From Cellulophaga sp. BC115SP (GTDB lineage Bacteria; Bacteroidota; Bacteroidia; Cytophagales; Spirosomataceae): a DNA stretch of 64,000 nt. The notes under the pieces were generated by a model. That model was given only the letters and a program-made list of their open reading frames with translations. It was not told the origin of the DNA and did not search any database. The position numbers were made by a program, and so were the translations under genes. The DNA is taken from NCBI RefSeq assembly GCF_009905545.1, contig NZ_JAAALB010000004.1, positions 62,001-126,000 on the forward strand. Reading direction: 5' to 3'. Positions within the stretch are counted from its first letter, which is position 1; the number at the start of each line of letters is the position of its first letter. Shown one piece after another: positions 43,508 through 52,907 of this stretch.

Positions 43508-45070
43508 CTAGCTTTGAGAAGGTTTATTGTTATCATTCTTGCCATTTTTATGTTGATGTGGCGGACGATTATGATTTCCTTTCCCATTTTTATTAGCTCC
43601 TTGAGGATTGTTTTGCTGAGGCTTCTGAGCCTGTTTTGCTTGCTGTCCTCCTTGTTGTGGATTATTATGGTTATTCCCTTGATTTGGATTAACCTTTGGA
43701 GCGTTATTTGGCTGTTGTGGTTGTGTTTTTGCCTGAGGGTTTTTATTATGATTAGCTTGATGCTTATGATGGTTATTACCCTTTTGGCTATTGTTTTGAG
43801 GTTGTTGTTGCGGCTTTTTATCTACAACAACAGCTTTATCTTTTTTGTCAGAAACATCCGGACGAGTATCTTTTCTCTCATGCTTGTGTTCTCTGCGTTC
43901 AGATTTAACCTCTTGATGTTTATCGTTTTGTTTAGTTTTATTATGAGGCTTTTTCTTGTTGTTGCTGTATTTCTTGTCCATTTTGTCCAAGTCAGCATTC
44001 AAACCAGAAGTTGCCTTATCTAAATCTAAAGCTGCTGGAGTGCTTTCCATTACGTCTAAAGATTGAGGTTGGATACCTTTTTCATTTAGTTCAACCACCT
44101 CTCTAACTTTATCGACCGTCACTGGAATCCAGTTACTTTCTTCGCCACGATAACCAAACCACATGACACGTTTGAAGATGTCTGTTTTTTGTAAAAGTGC
44201 TTCGCCTTTCAACGTTTGCAGAGGCTTCTCGATAGTCGGAATATCTTTGAGGGCGTCCATATAAGTCTCAAGTTCATAGTTGAGACAACATTTCAGACGA
44301 CCACATTGTCCTGATAATTTCACAGGATTCAATGAAAGATTTTGATAACGAGCTGCCGAAGTAGTTACGTTTTTGAAATCCGTTAACCACGTCGAACAAC
44401 AAAGTTCGCGACCACAGACGCCAATCCCTCCCACACGAGCAGCTTCTTGACGCAAAGAGATTTGCTTCATTTCTACTCTAACTTTGAATTCGCTTGCCAA
44501 AATTTTGATAAGCTCACGAAAGTCTACACGGTCGTCGGACGAGTAATAGAATATCGCTTTGGTATTATCTGATTGAAACTCTACATCAGACAACTTCATG
44601 TCCAACTTAAGTTCTTTGATAATCTCGCGAGTACGATACATCGTTGGCAAGTCACGAGCGATAGCTTGCTCATGTTTTTCCAAGTCTTTATCATTGGCTT
44701 TGCGATAAACCACACGAACATTTTCATCATCTTTGATGCTTTTTTTCAGCATTTGGAGGCGAACTAATTCACCTTGAAGCGAAACAAAGCCAAGATGATG
44801 ACCGTTTGGCACATCTACGATTACAGGGTCGCCTGCATATAATTCGATTTGATTAACATTTCGAAAATATTCTTTACGACCACCCTTAAATTTTACCTCA
44901 ATGATATTAAACTTACTAAATGCGGGTACTTCCATATTTGACAGCCAGTCAAATACGTTCATTTTATTACACCCACCTGTACTACAAGCACCGTTATTTT
45001 TACAGCCACTTACAGCACCATTGTTATTACGAGTACCACAACTACCTGTGGAACATGATTTGCATCCCAT
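43508..45070 (-). CDS. PSP1-domain (RicT-like) protein with Cys-rich N-terminus and disordered tail
   Basis: A 520-residue protein. Residues 1-37 are Cys-rich (seven cysteines, starting MGCKSCSTGSCG). The PSP1 core occupies about residues 50-300 and includes VRVEMKQISLRQEAARVGGI, GVCGRELCCSTWL and GQCGRLKCCLNYE, typical of RicT, which in Bacillus forms an iron-sulfur complex affecting RNase Y. From about residue 366 to the end the sequence is a low-complexity Lys/Asn/Gln/His/Pro tail, probably disordered. RNA-related function is inferred. It is upstream of gldH on the same strand. Confidence 0.88.
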   Translation of the reverse strand: MGCKSCSTGSCGTRNNNGAVSGCKNNGACSTGGCNKMNVFDWLSNMEVPAFSKFNIIEVKFKGGRKEYFRNVNQIELYAGDPVIVDVPNGHHLGFVSLQGELVRLQMLKKSIKDDENVRVVYRKANDKDLEKHEQAIARDLPTMYRTREIIKELKLDMKLSDVEFQSDNTKAIFYYSSDDRVDFRELIKILASEFKVRVEMKQISLRQEAARVGGIGVCGRELCCSTWLTDFKNVTTSAARYQNLSLNPVKLSGQCGRLKCCLNYELETYMDALKDIPTIEKPLQTLKGEALLQKTDIFKRVMWFGYRGEESNWIPVTVDKVREVVELNEKGIQPQSLDVMESTPAALDLDKATSGLNADLDKMDKKYSNNKKKPHNKTKQNDKHQEVKSERREHKHERKDTRPDVSDKKDKAVVVDKKPQQQPQNNSQKGNNHHKHQANHNKNPQAKTQPQQPNNAPKVNPNQGNNHNNPQQGGQQAKQAQKPQQNNPQGANKNGKGNHNRPPHQHKNGKNDNNKPSQS

Positions 45071-45299
45071 ATATCTTCAAAAGTGAACGAGATAATGAGG
45101 ATAAGTAAGGTTTGACTTTGGAATATATTTCCTGAAATCTTTTTTACTATGGCTCAAAACTCAGTGAAACACTGACCTCTTAAAGTATAAAGATGGCGCA
45201 CAAGCTAACGTTTCTGTCTTTAAGTAAATTCAGAAACGACTGATACATGATAGCCTCTAGCATTGTGTAATTCTTTCCATTCTTTAAGAGACTCAGCGA

Positions 45300-46583
45300 C
45301 TAACTATACCTGAGCACGTCCAAACCAATATCGCGACGATAATACTTACCTTCAAATGAGATAGTACCTGCCGCTTTCTGTGATTTTTGGATAGCTCTTT
45401 CTAATGTATTAGACATTCCAGTCAGAGCCATTACTCTACCACCATTTGTCACGACAAGGTTTCCATCCAGTTTTGTACCAGCATGGAAAATTGAGGCATC
45501 TTCTACGTTTTCGTAACCTACAATTACATCACCTTTGTTATAGTCACCCGGATAACCACCTGCTACTACTACTGTAGTTACGGCGTGCTGTTTGCTTACA
45601 GAAAACTCTGCTTGCCCCAATTCGCCTTTAGCGGTTGCTATCATAAGAGTTAATAAATCTGACTCGATACGTGGTAGAACAACCTCTGTTTCTGGGTCGC
45701 CCATACGTGCGTTGTATTCAATCACGATAGGTTCTCCTTCGTGATTCATCAAACCGATGAAGATAAAGCCATTATACTTAATACCTTCTGCCTGTAAGCC
45801 AGTTAGTGTAGGTTTAACGATATTTTCTTCAACAGATTGCATAAATTTTTCGGTAGCAAAAGGCACTGGCGAAACAGCTCCCATACCACCTGTATTCAAA
45901 CCTGTATCTGCTTCGCCGATACGTTTGTAATCTTTTGCTTCAGGGAGAATTTTGTACGATTCTCCGTCAGTAAGAACAAACACCGAAAGTTCGATACCTG
46001 TCAAAAACTCTTCAATTACCACTTTGCTACTAGCATCACCAAATTTGGCATCTACAAGCATTTCAGAAAGTGATGTTTGAGCTTCTTCTAATGTTTGGGC
46101 AATAATAACTCCTTTACCTGCTGCTAGTCCATCAGCTTTTAATACGATAGGAAGTTTTTGGGTAGCCAAATATGCTAAACCATCCTCTAGCGTATCTTTC
46201 GTAAAAGTTTGTGATTTTGCAGTAGGAATACCATATTTTACCATAAAGTTTTTCGAAAAATCTTTCGAACCTTCTAGCATTGCACCTTTCGAGTCTGGAC
46301 CTACCATCAAAATATGTTGTAAATCTGGGCGACTTTGGAAATAGTCACGAACACCTCTTACAAGTGGTTCTTCAGGACCAACAATTACTAGTTCGATTTG
46401 ATTTTCTAAAACTTGCTCTGCGATTTTTTCAAAATCATTGAAGCCAACAGCCAAGTTTGTAGCAATAGCAGCTGTACCAGCATTACCTGGAGCTACGAAT
46501 AATTTTTCGCAAAGGGGGCTTTGAGCGATTTTCCAAGCAAATGCGTGTTCACGTCCGCCCGAGCCTAAAATTAGTATGTTCAT
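45300..46583 (-). CDS. purD: phosphoribosylamine-glycine ligase (GAR synthetase)
   Basis: ATP-grasp enzyme of purine synthesis, joining glycine to phosphoribosylamine. The 427-residue length is normal. MNILILGSGGREHAFAWKI at the start, VLKADGLAAGKGV in the ATP-grasp region and EYNARMGDPETEVVLPR (metal/phosphate site) are all conserved. It is monocistronic on the minus strand with a TAATTTTG -7-like element 77 bases upstream. Confidence 0.97.
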   Translation of the reverse strand: MNILILGSGGREHAFAWKIAQSPLCEKLFVAPGNAGTAAIATNLAVGFNDFEKIAEQVLENQIELVIVGPEEPLVRGVRDYFQSRPDLQHILMVGPDSKGAMLEGSKDFSKNFMVKYGIPTAKSQTFTKDTLEDGLAYLATQKLPIVLKADGLAAGKGVIIAQTLEEAQTSLSEMLVDAKFGDASSKVVIEEFLTGIELSVFVLTDGESYKILPEAKDYKRIGEADTGLNTGGMGAVSPVPFATEKFMQSVEENIVKPTLTGLQAEGIKYNGFIFIGLMNHEGEPIVIEYNARMGDPETEVVLPRIESDLLTLMIATAKGELGQAEFSVSKQHAVTTVVVAGGYPGDYNKGDVIVGYENVEDASIFHAGTKLDGNLVVTNGGRVMALTGMSNTLERAIQKSQKAAGTISFEGKYYRRDIGLDVLRYS

Positions 46584-46659
46584 TGAATTGGTTAATCTAA
46601 AATAAACAGCCTTTAAATAAGACTATTTGTTTGAAATTGAATTGAGTACAAAGGGATAG

Positions 46660-46667
46660 CAAAATTA
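46660..46667 (-). promoter_or_regulatory. possible -7 element of purD
   Basis: Reads TAATTTTG on the minus strand, matching TAnnTTTG, 77 bases before the purD start. No clear TTTG is seen 19-21 bases upstream. Confidence 0.4.
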
Positions 46668-46878
46668 ACGCACAAAGAGGCATTTATGAAATCCTAGCTC
46701 AGCATTTTTAACAAAACTATCAGAATCTTATTAATTGGAAGATTTTGAAGATGTGTTTGAAGTCATAAATTGCCAACAAATATTATCGACTTTTTATTCC
46801 TTAAACCTATAGTTTGTTTATTTAAAATGCTTGAACAAGGTTTTCTTAATACCTCTTCGTAATAGTTTTTTTGATAAT

Positions 46879-49233
46879 CTAGTTGGCAAGTTCGCTCAAG
46901 AATTTAATTCTCATTAAGCGTAATTCCTCCTCTGTAATATCATCAATTCCACATTTATCTAATGCTACTGCAATATTGTCGGTTTCGGCATGCAAGAAAT
47001 AATCATAGATTTCGTCTTGCTTGTCTGGCTCAACTACCTGATTGATATAATAATCCAAGTTGAGTTTTGTTCCCGAATAACAGATATGCTCGATTTCTTC
47101 GATTAGGTCTTCCATTGCCAATTCTTTTTGTTCGGCAATAATGTCCAAATCTACTTTACGGTCTACCTGTTGGATAATATGAATTTTGATTTTTGACTTA
47201 TTAACTGTCGATTTTACGACTACCTCAGTAGCAGTTTCAATTTCGTTGTCCTCTACATACTTTTTGATTAAGTCAATAAATGGACGACCAAATTTCACTA
47301 CTTTACCCATACCCACACCGTTGATTTGAGCCATATCCTCTTTTGTAGTAGGATATGTTGTGGCCATTTCTTCGAGTGAAGGATCTTGGAAAATTACGTA
47401 AGGAGGCAAGTTTTTGTCTTTCGCAATTTTCTTTCTAAGGTTTTTCAACAATTCGAACAATGCTGCATCGTACGAACCGCCGCCACCAGCCAATGATTCT
47501 TTTTCGTCTTCTTCCTCAATATGTTCGTTTTCGTAGTCGTGATCTTTCGAAAGCGTTAATGGGAAAGAATCCTTCAAGAAAGCATGACCTTTTTCAGATA
47601 CTTTTAAGATACCGTAGTTTTCAATATCTTTTTCTAAGTAGCCTAAAACAGTGATTTGACGAATAACCGATAACCATTGTTCTACAGGTTCTTGCTGTTG
47701 TGTTTTTTTCTTAGCTGTTTTTGGCGCTTTTTTGGCTTTAGGTTTCGGAATCGGATTTCCATCCTCATCTTCTTCATCTGAGTATTCTACTTCTTCGTCT
47801 TCTTCATCCTCCTCATCCTCATCATCGTCGGCTTGAAGTTTGAAGTAGCTTTTCCCTTTTCCAAAAATGTCTAATTTATGATGCTCGTAGCTCGTTACGT
47901 ACTGGTTTTTGTGACCAAGCAATACATCTGCCAAGTGTTGTGCGTCAAAACGCTCACCTGTCATGATGGCTGCTTGTAATGCCAAAACTACCTCTTGTTC
48001 TACTTTGAACTTTGGTGTTGGTTTTTTACAGTTATCACAATAGCCACAATCTTTTTCTACTTGCTCTCCAAAATAGTGGAGCAATTGACGACGACGGCAA
48101 ACTCCTAGAGTAGAGTAGGATACCATCTCGTTCAATAACATACGGGCATTGTCGCGCTCGTTGATAGTTTTGTCTTTGTTAAACTTATCCAGCTTGTTGA
48201 TGTCCTCTTTTGCATAGAACATGATACAAATACCCTCCAAACCATCGCGACCTGCACGACCTGTTTCTTGGTAGTATCCCTCTAATGATTTTGGCGCATC
48301 GTAGTGGATTACAAAACGAACATCTGGCTTATCGATACCCATTCCGAAGGCAATCGTTGCTACCATTACTTCAGCCTCCTCGTTCAAGAAAGCCTCTTGG
48401 TTGGCCATACGAATGTCACTATCCAAGCCTGCATGATAAGGAAGCGCTTTGATACCGTTTACATTCAATACCTCGGCTACTTCTTCAACTTTTTTGCGAC
48501 TCAGACAGTAGATAATCCCAGCCTTACCGTGATTCACTTTGATGAATTTGATAATTTGCTTATCAATATCATCACGCTTAGCACGGATTTCGTAATACAA
48601 ATTCTTGCGGTTGAAAGACGACTTAAACAAAGTAGCATCATCCATATTCAGGTTTTTCTGAATATCCTGTTGCACCTTTGGTGTGGCAGTTGCGGTGAGC
48701 GCAATAATTGGCAAAGTACTATCTAAGCTTTCGACAATACTGCGAATTCGGCGATATTCTGGGCGGAAATCGTGTCCCCATTCGGAGATACAGTGCGCTT
48801 CGTCGATGGCTACGAAAGAGATTTTGGCTTGCTTCAAGAAAGCAAGGTTATCTTCTTTGGTCAAAGACTCAGGAGCAATGTACAACAATTTCACTTGGCC
48901 ACTGATTACGTCATTTTTTACTTTCGTCATCTCGGCCTTATTGAGCGACGAATTCAAAAACTGCGCATTGATACCAAAAGCGTTCATCTGATCCACTTGG
49001 TTTTTCATCAATGCAATCAATGGCGAAATAACAATAGCAGTCCCTTCAGTGGCTATGGCTGGTAATTGATAACACAATGACTTGCCTGCCCCTGTCGGCA
49101 TAATTACGAAAGTATTTTTTCCTGCTAAAGTATTCTTAATGATATCTTCCTGCTCGCCACGAAACTGGCTGTAACCGAAGGTTTCTTTGAGTTTTTCCTT
49201 CAACAAGTCGGTGGTCTCTTGACTAACACTCAT
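46879..49233 (-). CDS. recQ: ATP-dependent DNA helicase RecQ
   Basis: A 784-residue 3'-5' helicase, started at ATG 49233 (MSVSQETTDLL) rather than a TTG three codons upstream. Visible are Walker A GAGKS (48-52), the DEAH box (144-147), motif VI QETGRAGRDG (322-331) and the zinc-binding cysteines C379, C396, C399 and C402. An RQC winged helix follows, then an HRDC domain (about 600-675) and an additional C-terminal region of about 110 residues. A strongly acidic-then-basic linker (about 468-516, DDDEDEEDEE... to KKAPKTAKKK) interrupts the RQC domain. Involved in recombination and fork repair. Confidence 0.95.
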   Translation of the reverse strand: MSVSQETTDLLKEKLKETFGYSQFRGEQEDIIKNTLAGKNTFVIMPTGAGKSLCYQLPAIATEGTAIVISPLIALMKNQVDQMNAFGINAQFLNSSLNKAEMTKVKNDVISGQVKLLYIAPESLTKEDNLAFLKQAKISFVAIDEAHCISEWGHDFRPEYRRIRSIVESLDSTLPIIALTATATPKVQQDIQKNLNMDDATLFKSSFNRKNLYYEIRAKRDDIDKQIIKFIKVNHGKAGIIYCLSRKKVEEVAEVLNVNGIKALPYHAGLDSDIRMANQEAFLNEEAEVMVATIAFGMGIDKPDVRFVIHYDAPKSLEGYYQETGRAGRDGLEGICIMFYAKEDINKLDKFNKDKTINERDNARMLLNEMVSYSTLGVCRRRQLLHYFGEQVEKDCGYCDNCKKPTPKFKVEQEVVLALQAAIMTGERFDAQHLADVLLGHKNQYVTSYEHHKLDIFGKGKSYFKLQADDDEDEEDEEDEEVEYSDEEDEDGNPIPKPKAKKAPKTAKKKTQQQEPVEQWLSVIRQITVLGYLEKDIENYGILKVSEKGHAFLKDSFPLTLSKDHDYENEHIEEEDEKESLAGGGGSYDAALFELLKNLRKKIAKDKNLPPYVIFQDPSLEEMATTYPTTKEDMAQINGVGMGKVVKFGRPFIDLIKKYVEDNEIETATEVVVKSTVNKSKIKIHIIQQVDRKVDLDIIAEQKELAMEDLIEEIEHICYSGTKLNLDYYINQVVEPDKQDEIYDYFLHAETDNIAVALDKCGIDDITEEELRLMRIKFLSELAN

Positions 49234-49307
49234 TGTCTTCAAACTTATTTGAGGTTATGAATAAAATTGATATTTGGTGGTTGTGAGACTGTACTTATAT
49301 AATAGTT

Positions 49308-49315
49308 TATCTTTG
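49308..49315 (+). promoter_or_regulatory. -7 promoter element of kdsD
   Basis: TATCTTTG matches TAnnTTTG and is followed by CAC, 46 bases before the kdsD start. The nearest TTG -33 candidate (49281-49283) has a long 24-base spacer. Confidence 0.5.
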
Positions 49316-49360
49316 CACTAAAATTAATACAAAACCAGTCATTAAAAACCGTTTCTAAAA

Positions 49361-50329
49361 TTGAAATTAGTAAAAAATATTCAATCAACAGCAAAAAAAG
49401 TTTTGCAGGAAGAAGCCGAAGCGATCCAAAAAATTATTGATAAAATTGATTCAGATTTTGAATCATGTGTAAATCACTTACTTAACAGTCGTGGTCGCTT
49501 TGTGATTACAGGTATTGGTAAATCTGCAATCATTGCTCAAAAAATCGTTGCAACGCTTAATTCGACAGGTACGCCAGCTTTGTTTATGCACGCTGCCGAC
49601 GCTATTCATGGCGACCTCGGAATGATTCAAGATGGAGATACCGTTATGTGTATTTCTAAATCTGGAGATACTCCTGAAATTAAGGTACTTGTACCCTTAA
49701 TTAAGCGTACAGGGGTGAAACTCATTGCGATGGTTTCAAACCCCCAATCGTATTTAGGGAAAAACGCTGATTTTATTTTACATGCTTTAGCCGAAAGAGA
49801 AGCTGACTTACTTAATCTGGCACCAACAACTAGTACAACTGTGGCACTTGCGCTAGGCGATGCATTGGCTGTATGTTTATTGGAATGCCGTGGTTTTAGT
49901 AGTACAGATTTTGCTAAATATCACCCTGGAGGTGCTTTAGGTAAAAAATTGTACTTGAAAGTAAGCGATATTTATCCAAATCATGAATTACCGATTGTTC
50001 AATACAATACCTCTATCAAAGATGCTATTGTCGAAATCAGTTCGAAACGTTTGGGTGCAACTGCCGTTGTGAATGCAGACGGCACTTTGGCTGGTATCAT
50101 TACCGATGGTGACGTTCGTAGAATGTTGAATAAGTATGAGGTTTTGACAGGTTTGGAAGCGAAAGATATTATGACCGCTAACCCGAAAACAATCGAACCT
50201 GACGCGTATGCAACAGAAGCCCTTCAAGTAATGCAAGAGAAAAACATCACTTCTTTGGTAGTACTAGAAAATCAAAAACCTATTGGTTTTGTGCACTTGC
50301 ATGATTTGTTGAAAGAAGGACTGGTTTGA
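49361..50329 (+). CDS. kdsD: D-arabinose-5-phosphate isomerase (SIS plus CBS domains)
   Basis: Makes D-arabinose 5-phosphate, precursor of Kdo in lipopolysaccharide. The 322-residue protein has an N-terminal SIS sugar isomerase domain (GIGKSAIIAQKI, about residues 52-63; CISKSGDTPEIK; ALGDALA) and two C-terminal CBS domains (about 205-322, ending GFVHLHDLLKEG). The start codon appears to be TTG at 49361: no in-frame ATG lies near and the family aligns from this point. It diverges from recQ. Confidence 0.93.
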   Translation: MKLVKNIQSTAKKVLQEEAEAIQKIIDKIDSDFESCVNHLLNSRGRFVITGIGKSAIIAQKIVATLNSTGTPALFMHAADAIHGDLGMIQDGDTVMCISKSGDTPEIKVLVPLIKRTGVKLIAMVSNPQSYLGKNADFILHALAEREADLLNLAPTTSTTVALALGDALAVCLLECRGFSSTDFAKYHPGGALGKKLYLKVSDIYPNHELPIVQYNTSIKDAIVEISSKRLGATAVVNADGTLAGIITDGDVRRMLNKYEVLTGLEAKDIMTANPKTIEPDAYATEALQVMQEKNITSLVVLENQKPIGFVHLHDLLKEGLV

Positions 50330-50389
50330 TTTTAGATTTCTGATTGCGGAAGTCGGATTTATTATTTATTGAGGTATTATTCAAGTATT

Positions 50390-50447
50390 AAACGTAAATC
50401 CTCGTTGAGAATATAGAATTTCTATATTCTCAACGAGGATTTACGTT
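50390..50447. repeat. perfect 58-bp palindrome
   Basis: Left arm 50390-50418 and right arm 50419-50447 are exact reverse complements, 29 bp each, without spacer; the centre reads ATAGAATTCTAT. It lies between convergent kdsD and the DUF4293 gene. Less perfect inverted flanks built from GATTT/AAATC words surround it (about 50331-50365 and 50455-50495). It could be a bidirectional terminator, although it lacks a clean T run, or a repeat element. Confidence 0.85.
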
Positions 50448-50498
50448 TGTTTTTGATTCGAAAATCTGAAATCAAATATCCAAAATCTACAATCGAAT

Positions 50499-50972
50499 CT
50501 ATCTCATTCTATCTGCTGAGCGCACTAGCATCTCATCGCGACGGATTAGACGGTTAGCAATCATATTTGCTAATAAGGCAAATACGCCTGCATAAAAGCC
50601 TAAAGCATAGTTTCCTTGATTTTCTGGTTCGAAAAGAGGAATGCCTTCTTTGAAAATATTGAAAAAACTAGCGCCTAATACACCCGCCAAAACTGCCGAG
50701 TTTAAGGCTCCTAAAGACATTTGCAATACTCTTTTCTTGTACTGAGAAATAGAAAATGCCGCAATTAGCGCTGCCAATCCAGCCAAAATTGCAATATAAA
50801 TCGTGCTTGAGCTCACAGTAGTAGCTCCTTGTGTATGTTCTAAAGCTTTGGCTGTCAATACGACTTTTTGATTGAGTGCAGCACTACTTTTTTCCCAAAC
50901 TGGGCTACTAATTACAACTCCCATGGCAATTACTATTAATGCCAATAAAAGACTTTGTGTACGTTGAATCAT
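50499..50972 (-). CDS. DUF4293 family membrane protein
   Basis: A 157-residue protein with four hydrophobic helices (about 7-24, 58-72, 83-104, 123-142) starting MIQRTQSLLLALIVIAMG, the characteristic opening of DUF4293, a family found in Bacteroidota. It ends with a short basic tail. Function is unknown. Monocistronic and convergent with kdsD across the 58-bp palindrome. Confidence 0.85.
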   Translation of the reverse strand: MIQRTQSLLLALIVIAMGVVISSPVWEKSSAALNQKVVLTAKALEHTQGATTVSSSTIYIAILAGLAALIAAFSISQYKKRVLQMSLGALNSAVLAGVLGASFFNIFKEGIPLFEPENQGNYALGFYAGVFALLANMIANRLIRRDEMLVRSADRMR

Positions 50973-51067
50973 TTTGTTATAGCTAAATCTTGTTTTTCAA
51001 AAACCCACAGGGTTTATTTTGATTTGGCAAAGTTCCGAAACTTTAATTAAGTAAACAAGTGGGTATT

Positions 51068-52540
51068 TCAAAGTTCCTTTGCCATGATTTTGGCCGAAGA
51101 CAAAGCCAATGGAATTCCTCCGCCAGGATGTACGCTTCCTCCCACAAAATATAAATCTTTGATGCTTTTTGAAAAATTCGCATGTCTCAAAAACGCCGCA
51201 TATTTGTTGTTAGAAGAGTTTCCATACAAAGCTCCTTGCGCCGAAGATGTTTTCAGCTCTATACTCCTTGGATCTAAAATAGCCTCAGTTTCTATCAAAG
51301 AAGCTAAGTCACAAGACAATATTCTCGAAACTTTTTGAATTACCTGTTGTCGAAGGTCTTGAATGAGCTTATCCCAATCTTGCCCCTCATTGGCTGGTGC
51401 ATTAATGAGTACAAACCAGTTTTCACAACCTTCTGGTGCATCGTCTGGCTTGTGTTTGGAGCTAATATTGATATATACGGTAGGGGCATTAAATATTTTT
51501 TTATCCTCAAACATCACTCGAAATTCTTCGCGATAATCATCACTAAACAGGATATTATGAAGTCCCAACTCAGGAAAAGACTTTTTAACTCCCCAATAAA
51601 AAATCACACCCGAACTTGATTTGGGTTGATTTAGTAGCTTATCTGGATGAGGCGATTGTGGTAATAACTTGCGATAGGTATGAGTAACGTCCATATTAGA
51701 AACTACCTTGTCGAAGAATAGTTCTTGCTCTTCTCTATGCTGAGATACAACACGAATGCCCTTTACTTGCTGATTTTGGGTAAGAATTTCTTTTACACGG
51801 TATTGAAAATGGAATTTTACTCCGATTGATTTTGCCAAATCGACAAGCACATTCGTAATATCAACCATTCCTTTTTTTGGAAAAAAAGCACCCACATTAT
51901 ATTCCAAATGTGGAATAATATTCAATGTTGCAGGAGTTTGATATGGGTCTGAACCATTATAAGTGGCGTATCTATTGAAAAGTTGTACCAGTTTAGGATG
52001 TCGGAAATACTTTTCATTGGCATGATTCATCGTTCCGAAAATGCCAAGTTTAGGAAGATTGAGGTAACCTCGTAAGGCCTTTTTTGAAGTCCATGTGGAT
52101 AACTTGTGTAAAGAATCTTGTAAGAATAAGCCATCTAACACTTCGTATTTAAAAGCACTATCTTTTAAGAATTGTTCTACTTTCAAAGCCGAAATACCCA
52201 GAATCTTTTCTACTTCTTGAGCAAATTTGGAAGGTTCTGCGTAGGCATTTAGTCTAGTTCCATCTTCCCAGAAATAATGACAAATGGTGGATAGTCGCTC
52301 ATATTCAAAAAAATCAGACGCTTTTTTCCCTACTAACTGGAATAGTTCTTCTACCAAATGTGGTAGGGTAAACAAGGATGGACCTGCATCAAATCGGTAT
52401 CCATCTTGCTCAAAACTACTGAGTTTTCCACCAGCATATTCATTAGCCTCAAAAACTTCTACTTCATAACCCTTATGCGCTAAGCGAATCGCCGACGCGA
52501 TTCCTGCAATACCTGCTCCTATGATTGCGACTCTTTTCAT
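51068..52540 (-). CDS. phytoene desaturase-family carotenoid oxidoreductase (CrtI/CrtD-like)
   Basis: A 490-residue FAD amine-oxidase-fold enzyme of carotenoid synthesis. The FAD motif VAIIGAGIAGIASAIRLA with FEANEYAGGKLSSFEQDGY (residues 4-53) and RFDAGPSLFTLP are typical, as is the C-terminal FVGGSVHPGGGIPLALSSAK. CrtI (phytoene desaturase) and CrtD (hydroxycarotenoid desaturase) share these motifs and size, so I cannot separate them. No crtB or other pigment gene is adjacent; it is a single gene on the minus strand, divergent from aspS. Confidence 0.85.
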   Translation of the reverse strand: MKRVAIIGAGIAGIASAIRLAHKGYEVEVFEANEYAGGKLSSFEQDGYRFDAGPSLFTLPHLVEELFQLVGKKASDFFEYERLSTICHYFWEDGTRLNAYAEPSKFAQEVEKILGISALKVEQFLKDSAFKYEVLDGLFLQDSLHKLSTWTSKKALRGYLNLPKLGIFGTMNHANEKYFRHPKLVQLFNRYATYNGSDPYQTPATLNIIPHLEYNVGAFFPKKGMVDITNVLVDLAKSIGVKFHFQYRVKEILTQNQQVKGIRVVSQHREEQELFFDKVVSNMDVTHTYRKLLPQSPHPDKLLNQPKSSSGVIFYWGVKKSFPELGLHNILFSDDYREEFRVMFEDKKIFNAPTVYINISSKHKPDDAPEGCENWFVLINAPANEGQDWDKLIQDLRQQVIQKVSRILSCDLASLIETEAILDPRSIELKTSSAQGALYGNSSNNKYAAFLRHANFSKSIKDLYFVGGSVHPGGGIPLALSSAKIMAKEL

Positions 52541-52786
52541 TCTTTTTGTGTTAGCATTCTTCCTTCAAATACCACTTTTCCTCCTTTTATGAAACTACTG
52601 ATTAGTAAGAATGTTTGAGGCTTATACGTTTGTTTTCTTCTCTTAAGATGTGATTTTTTCTGGTAAAAAGTAAAAAGGTGACCTCTCCAAGCCTACAAAT
52701 ACTTGTGAGGTGACTCTTCTATCTTGACATTTTTTTACTAATCCTAAAGAAAGTTACAGATTCTACTCAAATAGATTTTAAATTCT

Positions 52787-52819
52787 TTTGGGTGACACCC
52801 TACAAATTCTGTAATTTTG
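52787..52819 (+). promoter_or_regulatory. promoter of aspS
   Basis: TTTG at 52787-52790, a 21-base spacer and TAATTTTG at 52812-52819: the best match in the window to the Bacteroidota TTTG/TAnnTTTG promoter. The spacing equals that of the ilv promoter. Confidence 0.75.
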
Positions 52820-52834
52820 CGAATTATTTAGCTC

Positions 52835-52896
52835 GGACAGGTATGTCCATATTTTTTCATAAATAAGAGATTACATAGACGGACAATACCGTCCGT
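52835..52896 (+). promoter_or_regulatory. aspS 5' leader with paired GGAC...GTCC hairpins
   Basis: GGAC-AGGTAT-GTCC (52835-52848) and ACGGAC-AATACC-GTCCGT (52879-52896) are two small hairpins sharing the GGAC/GTCC stem, with 6-base loops, in the roughly 80-base leader before the aspS start at 52908. The second ends 11 bases before the start codon. Regulatory meaning is unknown. Confidence 0.4.
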
Positions 52897-52907
52897 ATCA
52901 AAAACTT

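Larger units (their letters stand above)
52541..52907. other. 367-base divergent region between the carotenoid gene and aspS
   Basis: Contains the aspS promoter (52787-52819) and a leader with two GGAC hairpins. A direct repeat AGGTGACCTCT/AGGTGACTCTT occurs near 52676-52715. No ORF or RNA gene was recognised. Confidence 0.6.

Noticed and set aside
43514-44023. 169-codon hydrophobic ORF on the plus strand
   Set aside because: It is antisense to the Asn/Gln/Lys-rich tail of the PSP1 gene; the opposite strand of such codons gives Leu/Ile/Val-rich noise.
48304-49065. Overlapping plus-strand ORFs of 65-140 codons
   Set aside because: Antisense shadows of recQ; the recQ frame has clear helicase motifs throughout.
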